A DNA stretch of 64,000 bases, taken from NCBI RefSeq assembly GCF_026626665.1, contig NZ_JAPNKE010000002.1, positions 6,797,168 to 6,861,167 of the forward strand. The letters run 5' to 3'. Shown piece after piece: positions 20,079 to 28,987 of the stretch. Position 1 is the first letter of the stretch. Each line of letters opens with the position of its first letter. A model generated the notes under the pieces. The model worked only from the letters and a program-made list of their open reading frames with translations, was not told the origin of the DNA and ran no database searches. The DNA is from Nannocystis pusilla. Lineage in GTDB: Bacteria; Myxococcota_A; Polyangia; Nannocystales; Nannocystaceae. A program made the position numbers and the translations under genes.

Positions 20079-20615
20079 TCAGCCCAGGCGCTCCAGCAGG
20101 CCGTCGTACACGTCCGCCAGCGCCAAGCGGCACGGCGGCGCGGCCAGCTCGACCACCGCCGCGGCCCCGGCCTCCCGCCGGTAATGCCAGCCCTGCGCCG
20201 CCCGCACGAACACCTCGACCGACAGCGCGTCCTGGTTCACGAGCAGGTACGCCTGCAGGCTGGCGAGCTGCTGGTACAGCGCCCACTTGCGCCCGCGATC
20301 GAAGCTCTCCGTCGACGGCGACAGCACCTCCACGATCAGCGCCGCCCGCTCGACGAAGGGGCGCTCGAGCTGCTGTGGATCGCAGCTCACCACCACGTCG
20401 GGGTAGAGCACGTCGGCGCCGACGCGCACCTTCATGCCCTCGTGGAACGTGAAGCAGCCGCGCGGCCGCAGCTGCTGGCGCAGCGTCGCGGCGAGGTTGA
20501 CGCCGATGTGCGCGTGGAACGTCGAGCCGCCGGCCATGGCGAACGCCTCGCCGTCGACGAGCTCGTACCGCTGCGCCTGCGTCTGCTCCCACGCGAGGAA
20601 CTCCTCGAGGCTCAT
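20079..20615 (-). CDS. Uma2 family (DUF820) endonuclease-like protein
   Basis: 178 residues from ATG 20615. The restriction-endonuclease fold is indicated by RYELVDGEAFAMAGG, then DVLYPDVVVSCDP and ALIVEVLSPSTESFDRGRK, which supply the Glu, PD and ExK-like residues of the family. The end LADVYDGLL is also typical. Uma2 proteins are common in myxobacteria and cyanobacteria in many copies; their biological role is unknown. It converges with bolA (6 bp apart) and diverges from the peroxiredoxin gene over 190 bp with no other feature seen. Confidence 0.9.
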   Translation of the reverse strand: MSLEEFLAWEQTQAQRYELVDGEAFAMAGGSTFHAHIGVNLAATLRQQLRPRGCFTFHEGMKVRVGADVLYPDVVVSCDPQQLERPFVERAALIVEVLSPSTESFDRGRKWALYQQLASLQAYLLVNQDALSVEVFVRAAQGWHYRREAGAAAVVELAAPPCRLALADVYDGLLERLG

Positions 20616-20806
20616 GCCACACCTCGTACCAATTCACGCGCGCGGCCACCAGCGCGCCCGCCGGCGCCGGCCTCGCGTCTGCGGCGAGCGGCCCCAGGCG
20701 GACGTCCGGCGATGCTCGCCAACGCGGCCGGCGGGCCGCGGACCCTCGCCCTCGTGATTGACAGCGGGGGCCCTCGGGCCAGCCTTGGCGGGTGGAAGCG
20801 TCGTCC

Positions 20807-21303
20807 ATGCTTCAGCCCGGCGCACGCGTCCCGGAGTTCGCGCTCAAGACCACGCCCGACCACACGCTCGCCCTCTCCGACTTCCGCGGCAAGCCGGTCG
20901 TGCTCGCCTTCTACCAGGCCGACTGGAGCCCCGTGTGCACCGAGCAGATGGCCGTCTACAGCCTGGTCATCGACGAGTTCCGGGCCCACGGCGCCCAGCT
21001 GCTCGGCATCGCCTGCGACGGCGCCTGGTGTCACCTCGCCTTCGCTCGCCACTACGAGCTGAGCTTCCCGCTGCTCGCCGACTTCGAGCCCAAGGGCGGC
21101 GTGGCGCGCCGTTACGGCTGCTACGACGAGGCCGAGGGCATGAGCGGCCGGGCCCTGTTCGTCGTCGACTGCGACGGACGGATCGCCTGGAGCTACCTCT
21201 CTCGAAGGGCATCAACCCGGGCGCCGCCGGCATCCTCGCCGCGCTCGAGCGCCTCGGAGAATTGTCGTCGCGGCCGCGGCCGCAGGAAGGAGACCGATCA
21301 TGA
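20807..21303 (+). CDS. Peroxiredoxin (AhpC/TSA family), one apparent frameshift
   Basis: Reduces peroxides through a peroxidatic Cys. From ATG 20807 the protein reads FALKTTPDHTLALSDFRGK, then FYQADWSPVCTEQM with peroxidatic Cys44, and LLADFEPKGGVARRYG. No clear second resolving Cys in the usual C-terminal place, so possibly an AhpE-like 1-Cys type. At about 21200 the frame is lost; adding one base in ACCTCTCTCGAAGG restores LSxKGINPGAAGILAALERL to the TGA at 21301-21303. The restored product is 165 residues. The stop overlaps the next ATG (ATGA). It heads a run ending in the molybdenum oxidoreductase. Confidence 0.88.
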
Positions 21304-21839
21304 GCACCCTCAAGCCGCCGCTCGGCCCGCGCGACCACCTGCGCGGCGAGCTCTCGCGCCCGATCCACCTCGTCGAATTCGGCGACTTCGAGTGCCCCCT
21401 GTGCGGCCAGGCGCAGATCGTCGTCCAGGCGCTCGCGCGCGCCCTCGGCGATCAGCTCTGCTTCGGCTTCCGCAACTTCCCCGTCGTCGGCGCCCACCCG
21501 AACGCCCAGATCGCCGCCGAGGCCGCCGAGGCCGCCGGCGCCCAGGGCAAGTACTGGGAGATGCACGACCTCCTGTTCGACGACCAGCACGCGCTCGAGG
21601 TCCCGCACCTCGGGCGTTACGCCGAGCAGCTCGGCCTCGACATGCACCGCTTCGTCGCCGACCTGCAGGCCCACCGCTTCCTCGAGAAGATCCGCGGCGA
21701 CCTGCACAGCGGGGCCATCAGCGGCGTCGTCGGCACCCCGACCTTCTTCATCAACGGCATCCGCCACGAGGGCCCGTTCGACTTCGACTCCTTGCTCGCG
21801 GCCATGACCCTCGCCGCGCGCTTCCCCCGGGCGGGCTGA
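21300..21839 (+). CDS. DsbA-like thiol-disulfide oxidoreductase
   Basis: 179 residues from ATG 21300, overlapping the peroxiredoxin stop. A thioredoxin fold with active site CPLC (Cys32, Cys35) in VEFGDFECPLCGQAQ, an inserted helical domain, and the cis-Pro loop VVGTPTFFINGIRHEG. This is the Thioredoxin_4/DsbA type. No signal peptide is present, so a cytosolic location is likely. Coupling to a peroxiredoxin suggests it may recycle that enzyme. It ends 3 bases before the next ATG. Confidence 0.88.
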   Translation: MSTLKPPLGPRDHLRGELSRPIHLVEFGDFECPLCGQAQIVVQALARALGDQLCFGFRNFPVVGAHPNAQIAAEAAEAAGAQGKYWEMHDLLFDDQHALEVPHLGRYAEQLGLDMHRFVADLQAHRFLEKIRGDLHSGAISGVVGTPTFFINGIRHEGPFDFDSLLAAMTLAARFPRAG

Positions 21840-21842
21840 CGC

Positions 21843-22301
21843 ATGGTCCGCCTGACCGTCAACGGCGAGCACCACGAGCTCGAGCTCGACCCCCGCACCA
21901 CCTTGCTCGACGCCCTGCGCGACCACCTCGGCCTCACCGGCGCCAAGAAGGGCTGCGACCACGGCCAGTGCGGCGCCTGCACCGTCCACGTCGACGGCCG
22001 GCGCGTCCTGTCCTGCCTCGCCCTCGCGGTGGCCCAGCGGGGCCGCGAGATCGTGACCATCGAGGGCCTCGCCCTCGGCGCTCACCTGCACCCGATGCAG
22101 CTCGCCTTCATCGAGTGCGACGCCCTGCAGTGCGGCTTCTGTACGCCGGGGCAGATCATGTCCGCGGTCGCCCTGCTGGCCGAGGTCGACCACCGCCGCG
22201 AGCTCACCGACGTCGCCATCCGCGAGCGCATGAGCGGCAACCTGTGCCGCTGCGGCGCCTACCCCAACATCGTCGCGGCGATCCGTCGGGTGCGCACATG
22301 A
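21843..22301 (+). CDS. paoA: [2Fe-2S] subunit of xanthine-oxidase-family aldehyde oxidoreductase (PaoA type)
   Basis: 152 residues from ATG 21843. The plant-ferredoxin cluster is bound by Cys38, Cys43, Cys46 and Cys58 (GCDHGQCGACTVHVDG). The second cluster is bound by Cys97, Cys100, Cys135 and Cys137 (LQCGFCTPGQ and GNLCRCGAYPNI). Electrons pass from the molybdenum centre through this subunit to FAD. Unlike E. coli PaoA it has no Tat leader here, so the enzyme is probably cytosolic. The stop overlaps the next start (ATGA, 22298-22301). Confidence 0.93.
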   Translation: MVRLTVNGEHHELELDPRTTLLDALRDHLGLTGAKKGCDHGQCGACTVHVDGRRVLSCLALAVAQRGREIVTIEGLALGAHLHPMQLAFIECDALQCGFCTPGQIMSAVALLAEVDHRRELTDVAIRERMSGNLCRCGAYPNIVAAIRRVRT

Positions 22302-23287
22302 GGCCGTTCGCCTACGTCGAGGGCGTCACCGTCGCCGACGCGGCGGCCGCCGTGCACGCCGCCCCGACGGCGATGTTCCTCGCCGGCGGCACCACCGTCG
22401 TCGACCTCATGAAGTCAGGCGTGCTCGCGCCCGCCGCCCTCGTCGACGTCCACCGCCTGCCGCTCGACGACATCGAGCTCGACGATCGCCGGGCGCGGAT
22501 CGGCGCCTGCGTGCGCAACGCCCAGCTGGCCGAGCACCCCGACATCCGCGCCCGCTGGCCGGTCGTCGGCGAGGCGCTCCTGTCCGGCATGTCGCCGCAA
22601 TTGCGCAACATGTCGACCGTCGCCGGCAACGTCCTCCAGCGCACGCGCTGCCCCTATTATCGCGACCCGCACAGCGCCTGCAACAAGCGCGAGCCCGGCA
22701 CCGGCTGCGCCGCCCGGACCGGCTGGGACCGCGACGCCGCGGTCCTCGGCCAAAGCCCGCACTGCATCGCGGTGTTCCCCTCCGACCTCGCCACCGCCCT
22801 GGCGATCCTCGATACCATTATTTACACCCGCCGCGGCGACGGCGGCGCCCGCCGCCTGCCGTTCGACGGGTTTCACCGCCTGCCCGGACGCTCCCCCGAG
22901 CGCGAGACGGTCCTCGATCACGGCGAGCTCGTCACCCACTTCGAGCTGCCCGACCTCGCCCTCTCGCGCCGCTCGCATTACCTCAAGGTGCGCGACCGGG
23001 CCAGCTACGAGTTCGCCCTCGCCTCCGCCGCGGTCGCCCTCGACGTCGAGCGCGGCCTCGTCCGCGACGCCCGGATCGCCCTCGGCGGCGTCGCCACCCG
23101 CCCGTGGCGCTGCCTTGCCGCCGAGCAGGCGCTGCGCGGCAGACCGGCCGAACCCGCGACCTTCCGCGCCGCCGCCGACCTCGCGCTCGCGGGCGCGGTG
23201 GCCGGCGCCCACAACGGCTTCAAAATCGAGCTCGCCCGCCACGTCGTCGCCCGCGCCCTGACCGAGCTGGCGGCCCGCCCCGGGTGA
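22298..23287 (+). CDS. paoB: FAD-binding subunit with 4Fe-4S loop (PaoB type)
   Basis: 329 residues from ATG 22298. FAD-binding motifs are FLAGGTTVVDLMKSG and NMSTVAGNVLQRTRC. An insertion with Cys118, Cys128, Cys137 and Cys156 (CPYY..ACNKREPGTGC..PHC) is the 4Fe-4S loop that sets PaoB/YagS and 4-hydroxybenzoyl-CoA reductase-like subunits apart from ordinary xanthine dehydrogenase FAD subunits. C-terminal CO-dehydrogenase flavoprotein domain follows (SYEFALASAAVAL, GGVATRPWR). It is co-transcribed with the 2Fe-2S subunit and, after 23 bp, the molybdenum subunit. Confidence 0.93.
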   Translation: MRPFAYVEGVTVADAAAAVHAAPTAMFLAGGTTVVDLMKSGVLAPAALVDVHRLPLDDIELDDRRARIGACVRNAQLAEHPDIRARWPVVGEALLSGMSPQLRNMSTVAGNVLQRTRCPYYRDPHSACNKREPGTGCAARTGWDRDAAVLGQSPHCIAVFPSDLATALAILDTIIYTRRGDGGARRLPFDGFHRLPGRSPERETVLDHGELVTHFELPDLALSRRSHYLKVRDRASYEFALASAAVALDVERGLVRDARIALGGVATRPWRCLAAEQALRGRPAEPATFRAAADLALAGAVAGAHNGFKIELARHVVARALTELAARPG

Positions 23288-23310
23288 CGACATTCGCAGG
23301 AGTCCTCGCA

Positions 23311-25502
23311 ATGTCGACCACGAGCCCCCGGATCGGCGGACCCGCCGAACGCATCGACGCCCGCATCAAGGTCACCGGCCAGGCCCGCTACGCCGCCGAC
23401 GTCGCGCTCCCCGGCCTCGCCCACGCCGCCCTCGTGGGCAGCCCCGTCGCCTGCGGCCGCATCCTCGCCATCGACACCGCGCGCGCCGAGCAGGCCGGCG
23501 GCGTGCTCCTGATCCTCACGCACCACAATCGCGGCCCGCTCGGCGACCTCCCCGACGGCGACGCCACCGGCCTCACCGCCGACCCGCGCCCGCCGCTCGC
23601 CGACGATCGCATTCACTACCGCGGCCAGCTCGTCGCCATGGTCGTCGCCGAATCAGCGGAGCAGGCCGCCCACGCCGCCTCGCAGGTCGAGGTTTTTTAC
23701 GAGAAGGCCCCGTTCGTGGTCGACATCGACGACGGCGAGGGCACCCGCCTGGCCGACGCGCCGCGCCGCGGCGACTGTGACGCGGCCCTGCGCGCCGGCC
23801 CGGTGACGCTCGACGTCCTCTATTCGACGCCGATCCAGCACCCCTGCCCGCTCGAGCCGCACGCCACGGTGGCGCACTGGGTCGACCACGACCTCGTCGT
23901 CTACGACTCCACGCAATGGGTCGGCGGCGACCAGGCGGTGCTCGCCCAGGCCTTCGGCCTGCCGCGCGAGCGCGTCCGCGTCCTCGCGCCGTTCGTCGGC
24001 GGCAGCTTCGGCGCCAAGGTCTTCACGGCCGCCCACACCCTGCTGGCCGCGGTCGCCGCGCGCCGCCTGGGGCGCCCGGTCAAGGTCGTCCTGCGGCGCG
24101 CCGAGGTGCTCACCGCGGTGGGCCCGCGCGCCGCCACGCGCCAGCGGATCCAGCTCGCCGCCGCGCCCGACGGCCGGCTCCTCGCGCTGCGCCACCACAC
24201 CCGCAGCCACTGCGCCGTCGATCACGGCGTCGCCGACCGCGACCCCTTCTACGAGCCGACCAGCGACGTCACGCGCAGGCTCTACGCCTGCCCCAATACG
24301 AGGCCGTCCACGACGTCGTCCCGCTGCACCTCGCCAAGCCCGGGTGGATGCGCGCCCCCGGCGAGGCCACCGGCCTGTGGGCGCTCGAGGGCGCCCTCGA
24401 CGAGCTCGCCTGCTCGTTGCACCTCGACCCGCTGGCGCTGCGCCTGCGCAATCACAGCAGTTGCGACGCCCACACCGGCAAGCCGTACGCCAGCGAGCAC
24501 CTGCGCGAATGCTATGAGCGCGGCGCCGAGCGATTCGGCTGGGCGCGCCGCGACCCGCGGCCCCGCAGCATGCGCGACGGCGACGCCTGGCTCGGCTGGG
24601 GCGTGGCCACGGCCGCCCACCCTGCCAATCGCGACCCCGCCGGCGTGTGCGTGCGCCTCGACCGCGAGCACGGCCGCGTCCACGCCACGGTCTCGACCGC
24701 CGGCGTCGACCTCGGCACCGGCATGTACACCATGCTCGCCGTCGTCGTCGCCGACGCCCTCGACCTGCCGATCGAGTGGGTCACGGTCGAGCTCGGCGAC
24801 ACCCGGCTGCCGCAGTGCCCGATGACCGGCGGTTCGAACCTCACCGCCAGCGCCGCCCCGGCCGCCCGGGCCGCGTGCGTCCAGCTGCGCCGGCGACTGC
24901 TCGCATTCCGCCGCGCCCCCGACGAATCGGTCGACTGGCACGAATTGCTGGTCCGCGCGGGCCTGGGGCACGTCGAGGCGGTCGGCACCACCGACGCGCG
25001 GCACGCCGGCGAGGCGCACGCCCATCACTCGTTCGGGGCCCAGTTCGTCGAGGTCCGCGTCGTCCCCGAGCTCGGCCGGATCCGCGTCACCCGCGTCGTC
25101 GGCGTCTTCGACGTCGGCCAGGTCGTCGACGCCACCACAACCCGCAACCAGCTGATCGGCGGGATCGTGTTCGGCGTCGGCCAGGCCCTGCTCGAGCAGC
25201 TCGTCCACGACTCCGTGCACGGCCTGCCCGTCCACGCCGACCTCGCCGGCTACCTGCTGCCCACCCACGTCGACGTGCCCGAGATCGACGTCGAATGGTT
25301 GGCCGACGTCCCCGACCTCGCCTTCAATTCGATCGGCTGCCGCGGGGTCGGCGAGATCGGCATCACCGGGGTCGCCCCCGCGATCGCCAGCGCCGTCCAC
25401 CACGCGATCGGCGTCCGCCTGCGCGACCTCCCCCTCACCCCCGACCGCCTGCTCGCCGCGCTCGCCGCCGAGGCCGACGAGCGGCATGGCCGCCGCGGAT
25501 GA
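23311..25502 (+). CDS. paoC: Molybdopterin-binding catalytic subunit (PaoC type), one apparent frameshift
   Basis: The catalytic subunit of a molybdenum hydroxylase, probably oxidising aldehydes. From ATG 23311: GQARYAADVALPGLAHAALV, moco-binding FVGGSFGAK, and LHLAKPGWMRAPGEATG. The catalytic Glu lies in the closing GVGEIGITG. Between RLYACPN and YEAVHDVV (about 24294) one base must be added (CCCCAA-n-TAC) to join two frames; the join falls in the conserved region before MRAPGE, so this is an indel rather than gene decay. Restored length 730 residues. No maturation chaperone (XdhC/PaoD type) is seen in the window. The TGA overlaps a palindrome at 25501. Confidence 0.93.
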
Positions 25503-25560
25503 CATGTCCCTTCAGACATGTTTACACTGCGCGCCGCTCCTGAGATGTCCCCGGGGACAG
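25501..25560. repeat. Two palindromes behind paoC
   Basis: GACATGTC-CCTTCA-GACATG (25501-25520) begins within the paoC stop codon, and GATGTCCCCGGGGACAG (25544-25560) is a perfect palindrome around CCCCGGGG. Both belong to the window-wide family. By position they could terminate paoC and the convergent STAS gene. Confidence 0.8.
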
Positions 25561-25580
25561 CCTCGAAAATTCCGGGCGAA

Positions 25581-26539
25581 TCACGCCTGACGCGTCGCCG
25601 CGAGCTCGACGCCGAGGCCGCGCAGCGCGTGGCGCAGGCCGCTCGCCAGGTCGGCCAGCGTCGGCGCCCGGACCGACACCCGCGCGCGCTCATCGACTGC
25701 GCCACGGCCGGCTGGATCCCCACCAGGATCGGCGTTGCCCCGAGCAGCTCGATCGCCTGCGTCGCGCGGGCCAGCAGCTGCACCGCCTCGTCGGTGTCGA
25801 GGCTGGGCACGCCCGACAGATCGATCAACGCATAGGTCGCCGCGTGATGGGCCACCGCCGCCAGCAGCGCCTCGGTGATCTGCTGCGCGCGCTCGGCCCC
25901 GAGCTCGCCGAGCAGCGGCAGCACCACCACCCCCGGGTACAGCGGCAGCACGCGCAGCGACAGCCGCACCAGCGCCTCGGACTGGGCGCGCACCACCGCC
26001 TCGCGGGCCTCGAGGTACGTGTCGGCCAGCATCGCCGCGCCGGCGTAGGCGATCTTCGCCCGCGCCTGCTCCCAGCCGAGGCGGAGCTCGAGGTCGTCGG
26101 GCCATAGCGCCGCGAAGTCGTCGGAGACCGCCTGAAACCCGAGGTTCAGGCCCGTGACGACGTCCATCACCGCGACCCCGCTCTGCGAGCGGACGATCGC
26201 TATCTCTCGCATGCGCTGCAGCAGCGTGTGCGGCTCCCCGCGCGCGACGTCGGCGGCCGCGGCCTCGAACGCGCGGGCCAGCGTGGCCGACAGCTGCGCG
26301 TCGGTGAGGCCCTCGTAGAACGGCAGCTTGGCGGCCCGGATCCGGGCCGCGGACTCCGCCACGTTGTCGTTCATCCGGGCCCGGAACGCGTCCACCAGCC
26401 GCTGCATCGGTCGCGATGCTGCATCAATCACCCGCGCAAGTAAACGCGTCCGCACCAGCGCCGACACCTCCGCCGGCGCCCGCCCCGCACGCGCAGACGC
26501 GGCTGTGCGCCCCCGCCACGTGTCCCCGCCCGGCTCCAT
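25581..26539 (-). CDS. STAS-domain (RsbR-like) stress regulator, one apparent frameshift
   Basis: About 319 residues from ATG 26539. The N-terminal 170 residues form an all-helical RsbR-type sensor region (MQRLVDAFRARMNDNVAES, IVRSQSGVAVMDVVTGLNLG). The C-terminal STAS domain reads LPLLGELGAERAQQ, YALIDLSGVPSLDTDEAVQLL and TPILVGIQPAVAQSM. At about 25685, in a CGCGCGCG tract, the frame changes; the other frame supplies ARVSVRAPTLADLASGLRHALRGL and the stop at 25581-25583. RsbR-like proteins relay stress signals in stressosomes; the Ser/Thr acceptor in DLSGV fits. No RsbS, RsbT or RsbU is adjacent, so partners must be elsewhere. Confidence 0.85.
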
Positions 26540-26599
26540 GACCGCGGCATGGAGATCCTGTCCGAAGGGTCATGCGCTCCATGACGAACCCGTGGACGA

Positions 26600-27655
26600 C
26601 TACTCTTTGGCGGTCACGACGCCCAGCGCGTCGAGTTTGACCAGGATCGCTGCGGCCAACTGCTCGAACGCCTTCGTCGCGCGAGCGACCGTCTGATACT
26701 GTGATCCGACGACACCGTCGGCATGGGCCAGCTCGAACAACGGTTTGTGGGCAGCCTGCGCCAGTGGCACCAGGCTGGCGAAGTGACGGAGAAATCCGAG
26801 GCAATGCGGGTCGTCCTGGACCGAATCCAGCGCCAGAGCCTGCCCCTGCAGCACGTCCGCGGCGAAGGACGCCGGTATCTGCTCCAACCACCTTTGATAC
26901 GCGCGCACCGGCTCGTCGGCGACGGCGAGGTGCTGCTGGACGATGTAGCCGAGCGGCTGCATCGCGTGTTGCGGCAGCAGCGGCGGCGATTCTTTGCGTA
27001 GCGACGCGCTGCGCAAGATCTTCAGCCGCGCGTCGTCCCATTCGTCTCGCCACTCTCGGAGCGCCTCGCCGACGTTCTGTAGGCCACGCAGGCTGGACAG
27101 ATCGGGCGCGAGCGGGACCACGACCCCGTCCGAGGCGAGGAGGACGGTGCGGTTGAGGGCTCCCAAACTCGGACCGGCATCGAAGAGCACCAGCTCTGCT
27201 TCGACCTGGTTGGCGAACCGGACCGCGAGGCGGTCGAGCGCCGTGACGACATGGAGCGCCGCCTCCGCATCCTCGGCCAGGATCTGGGGCCACTCGCGCG
27301 CCAACCGCGACTCGAAACGACTCAGGCGCAAGTCGCCGGGAAGCAAGTAGAGATCGTCGGCGAGCTCGTAAGCGACAGGCTCGACGAGGTCGCCTCTGCC
27401 GGCGCGCACCTGCTCCAGACAGCTGGCGACGGTTCGTCCGAGCTCGGCGTCGTCCCAGATCGCCTCCAGGACCTGATTCGGCAGCGCGAGCGCCGACAGG
27501 TTGCATTGCGGATCGAGATCGATCAACGCGACCCGCCGACCCAACCTGGCGAACATGTGCGCGAGGTTGAAGGTCAAGGTCGTCTTGCCGACCCCGCCCT
27601 TGTTGTTGAACAGGACCAGGCTCTTCGGCCCGCGCGCGACGCGAGGCCGCTTCAT
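26600..27655 (-). CDS. ParA-like P-loop ATPase coupled to AlbA_2 protein
   Basis: 351 residues from ATG 27655. Deviant Walker A KGGVGKTT (19-26) and Walker B-like VALIDLDPQCN (43-53) with the ParA/MinD A' Lys at 19, then LVLFDAGPSLGALNR. The middle (PVRAYQRWLEQIP) and C-terminal helices resemble the AAA_31 ParA group. No parB, parS-like site or replication gene is adjacent, so chromosome or plasmid partition is unlikely. The start overlaps the AlbA_2 stop by ATGA (27652-27655), making this a two-gene operon divergent from a DNA methyltransferase. A role in an ATP-driven regulatory or defence module is inference. Confidence 0.85.
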   Translation of the reverse strand: MKRPRVARGPKSLVLFNNKGGVGKTTLTFNLAHMFARLGRRVALIDLDPQCNLSALALPNQVLEAIWDDAELGRTVASCLEQVRAGRGDLVEPVAYELADDLYLLPGDLRLSRFESRLAREWPQILAEDAEAALHVVTALDRLAVRFANQVEAELVLFDAGPSLGALNRTVLLASDGVVVPLAPDLSSLRGLQNVGEALREWRDEWDDARLKILRSASLRKESPPLLPQHAMQPLGYIVQQHLAVADEPVRAYQRWLEQIPASFAADVLQGQALALDSVQDDPHCLGFLRHFASLVPLAQAAHKPLFELAHADGVVGSQYQTVARATKAFEQLAAAILVKLDALGVVTAKE

Positions 27656-28854
27656 CCGCGGCGCCTCCGCACCGTCACGGTCGTGAAGCCGTTCGTCTCG
27701 ATCTCGAGCGGAGGATGGCCCTCACGGGCGAGCAACGCCTCTGCGCGACGCACTCCGCGGCCCGCGCGCTCGACATAGCCCTCCTCGAGCAGCAACTGCG
27801 TGACCTTCGGGTTGCGGTACTCCGAGTGCTCACCGAACTTGCCGAGCGCTGCCTGTCCGTACGGCGCGCCGGGGTTGGACAGCTCGATGCGATCGTCGAA
27901 CCAGGCCACTCGGCTGGGCGCGCGTGTCGCCGCGTAGTCCCGGTGTTGGACCATGTTGCGGATCAACTCCTTGAGCACCGGCGCCGGGAACATCGCGGTC
28001 AGCGAGGTCTGGATGCCGCGCTCTTCGCCGGCGACGTCGAGGTTCAGCGCGTCGAGGACCGTCCACGCCTGCTTCAGTTGCTCGATGAGGGGCCCGGTGA
28101 TCGTCTGGCGCACGCTGATCGGCGCGTCGTAGTCGTCACCGGCGTAGCGCACCATGTCGATATAGGCCCCGGAGTAGAAGCTCTGCGGGCTGAGGCCGTA
28201 CACCAGCACGGCGGCGTTGTTCGGCGTCCACGTGCCGTTGACGGGCCGGCCGAGCTCTCGCTGGGTCAGCCAGCGCTCGAACGGGAGGAACGTGTCGGGG
28301 TCGCCGTCGAGCTCGCGGGCGGCGCGGTACTTCGCCGACAGCAGCGGGACGTCGAGGTCGTCGGCGACCGCGCCCTCGCAAGGCCGGACGTCGAACGGCT
28401 GGTGATGGATCGGCCGGCGCTCCTCGAGCCGGCGCAGCTGCGCGTCGTTGGCCCGCTGCGTCACCGTCCCGACCCGCACGTAGGGCGTGCCGTTGACCTT
28501 CACCACCGGCGGCACGGCGTACGGCTGCACGCGCAACACGAACACCAGCTGGTCCTCGCGCTCGAGCGTCTCGATCTGCACCACCGGGTGCGGGATGATC
28601 TTCGTCGAGCTGATGAGGCTCACCAGCCGCTGCTGGATCTCGTCGGCGTTGCTGGTGGCTCGCGGGTACTTGCCGCACGGCCTGCCGGTCCGCGCGTGCA
28701 CGCCGAGGACCACGTAGCCCTCGCGCTTGCTGTCGGCGAGGTCGTTGGCGAAGGCGCACACGGCGTCGAGCACGTCCTTGGCCTCGGCAGACTCTTTCCA
28801 CTCGACGTGGGCGGTCTCCTCGCGGAACAGGGCCTCGACGTCCTCGGGCGTCAT
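27652..28854 (-). CDS. AlbA_2 (Schlafen-like) plus HATPase_c_4 protein
   Basis: 400 residues from ATG 28854. The N-terminal AlbA_2 domain is marked by HVEWKESAEAKDVLDAVCAFAN, then GYVVLGV, and PYVRVGTVTQRAN, the usual end of the domain. The second half matches the ATP-binding/transcriptional-regulator type: VLKELIRNMVQHRDYAA, the N-box-like region, and DRIELSNPGAPYG. A winged helix follows (RNPKVTQLLLEEGYVERAGRG). Proteins of this design are often called putative transcriptional regulators or RNA-binding ATPases and are frequent in defence islands. Genetic coupling to a ParA-like ATPase is unusual. Confidence 0.88.
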   Translation of the reverse strand: MTPEDVEALFREETAHVEWKESAEAKDVLDAVCAFANDLADSKREGYVVLGVHARTGRPCGKYPRATSNADEIQQRLVSLISSTKIIPHPVVQIETLEREDQLVFVLRVQPYAVPPVVKVNGTPYVRVGTVTQRANDAQLRRLEERRPIHHQPFDVRPCEGAVADDLDVPLLSAKYRAARELDGDPDTFLPFERWLTQRELGRPVNGTWTPNNAAVLVYGLSPQSFYSGAYIDMVRYAGDDYDAPISVRQTITGPLIEQLKQAWTVLDALNLDVAGEERGIQTSLTAMFPAPVLKELIRNMVQHRDYAATRAPSRVAWFDDRIELSNPGAPYGQAALGKFGEHSEYRNPKVTQLLLEEGYVERAGRGVRRAEALLAREGHPPLEIETNGFTTVTVRRRRG

Positions 28855-28987
28855 GCGCCTCGAACTTACACGCAGGCGCCATCTCCGGCAACGGCGGCGC
28901 CCGTTCGCCTTCGCCTGCGCCGTGTTCGCCCACTCGCTCGCGCGGCCCGCCAGGCCCGCGGAGAACGATGCTACCCTCGCGCGAGCG

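Noticed and set aside
26600..27655. Chromosome or plasmid partition gene parA
   Set aside because: No parB or centromere-like repeats nearby, and it is coupled to an AlbA_2 gene. Kept as a ParA-like ATPase only.
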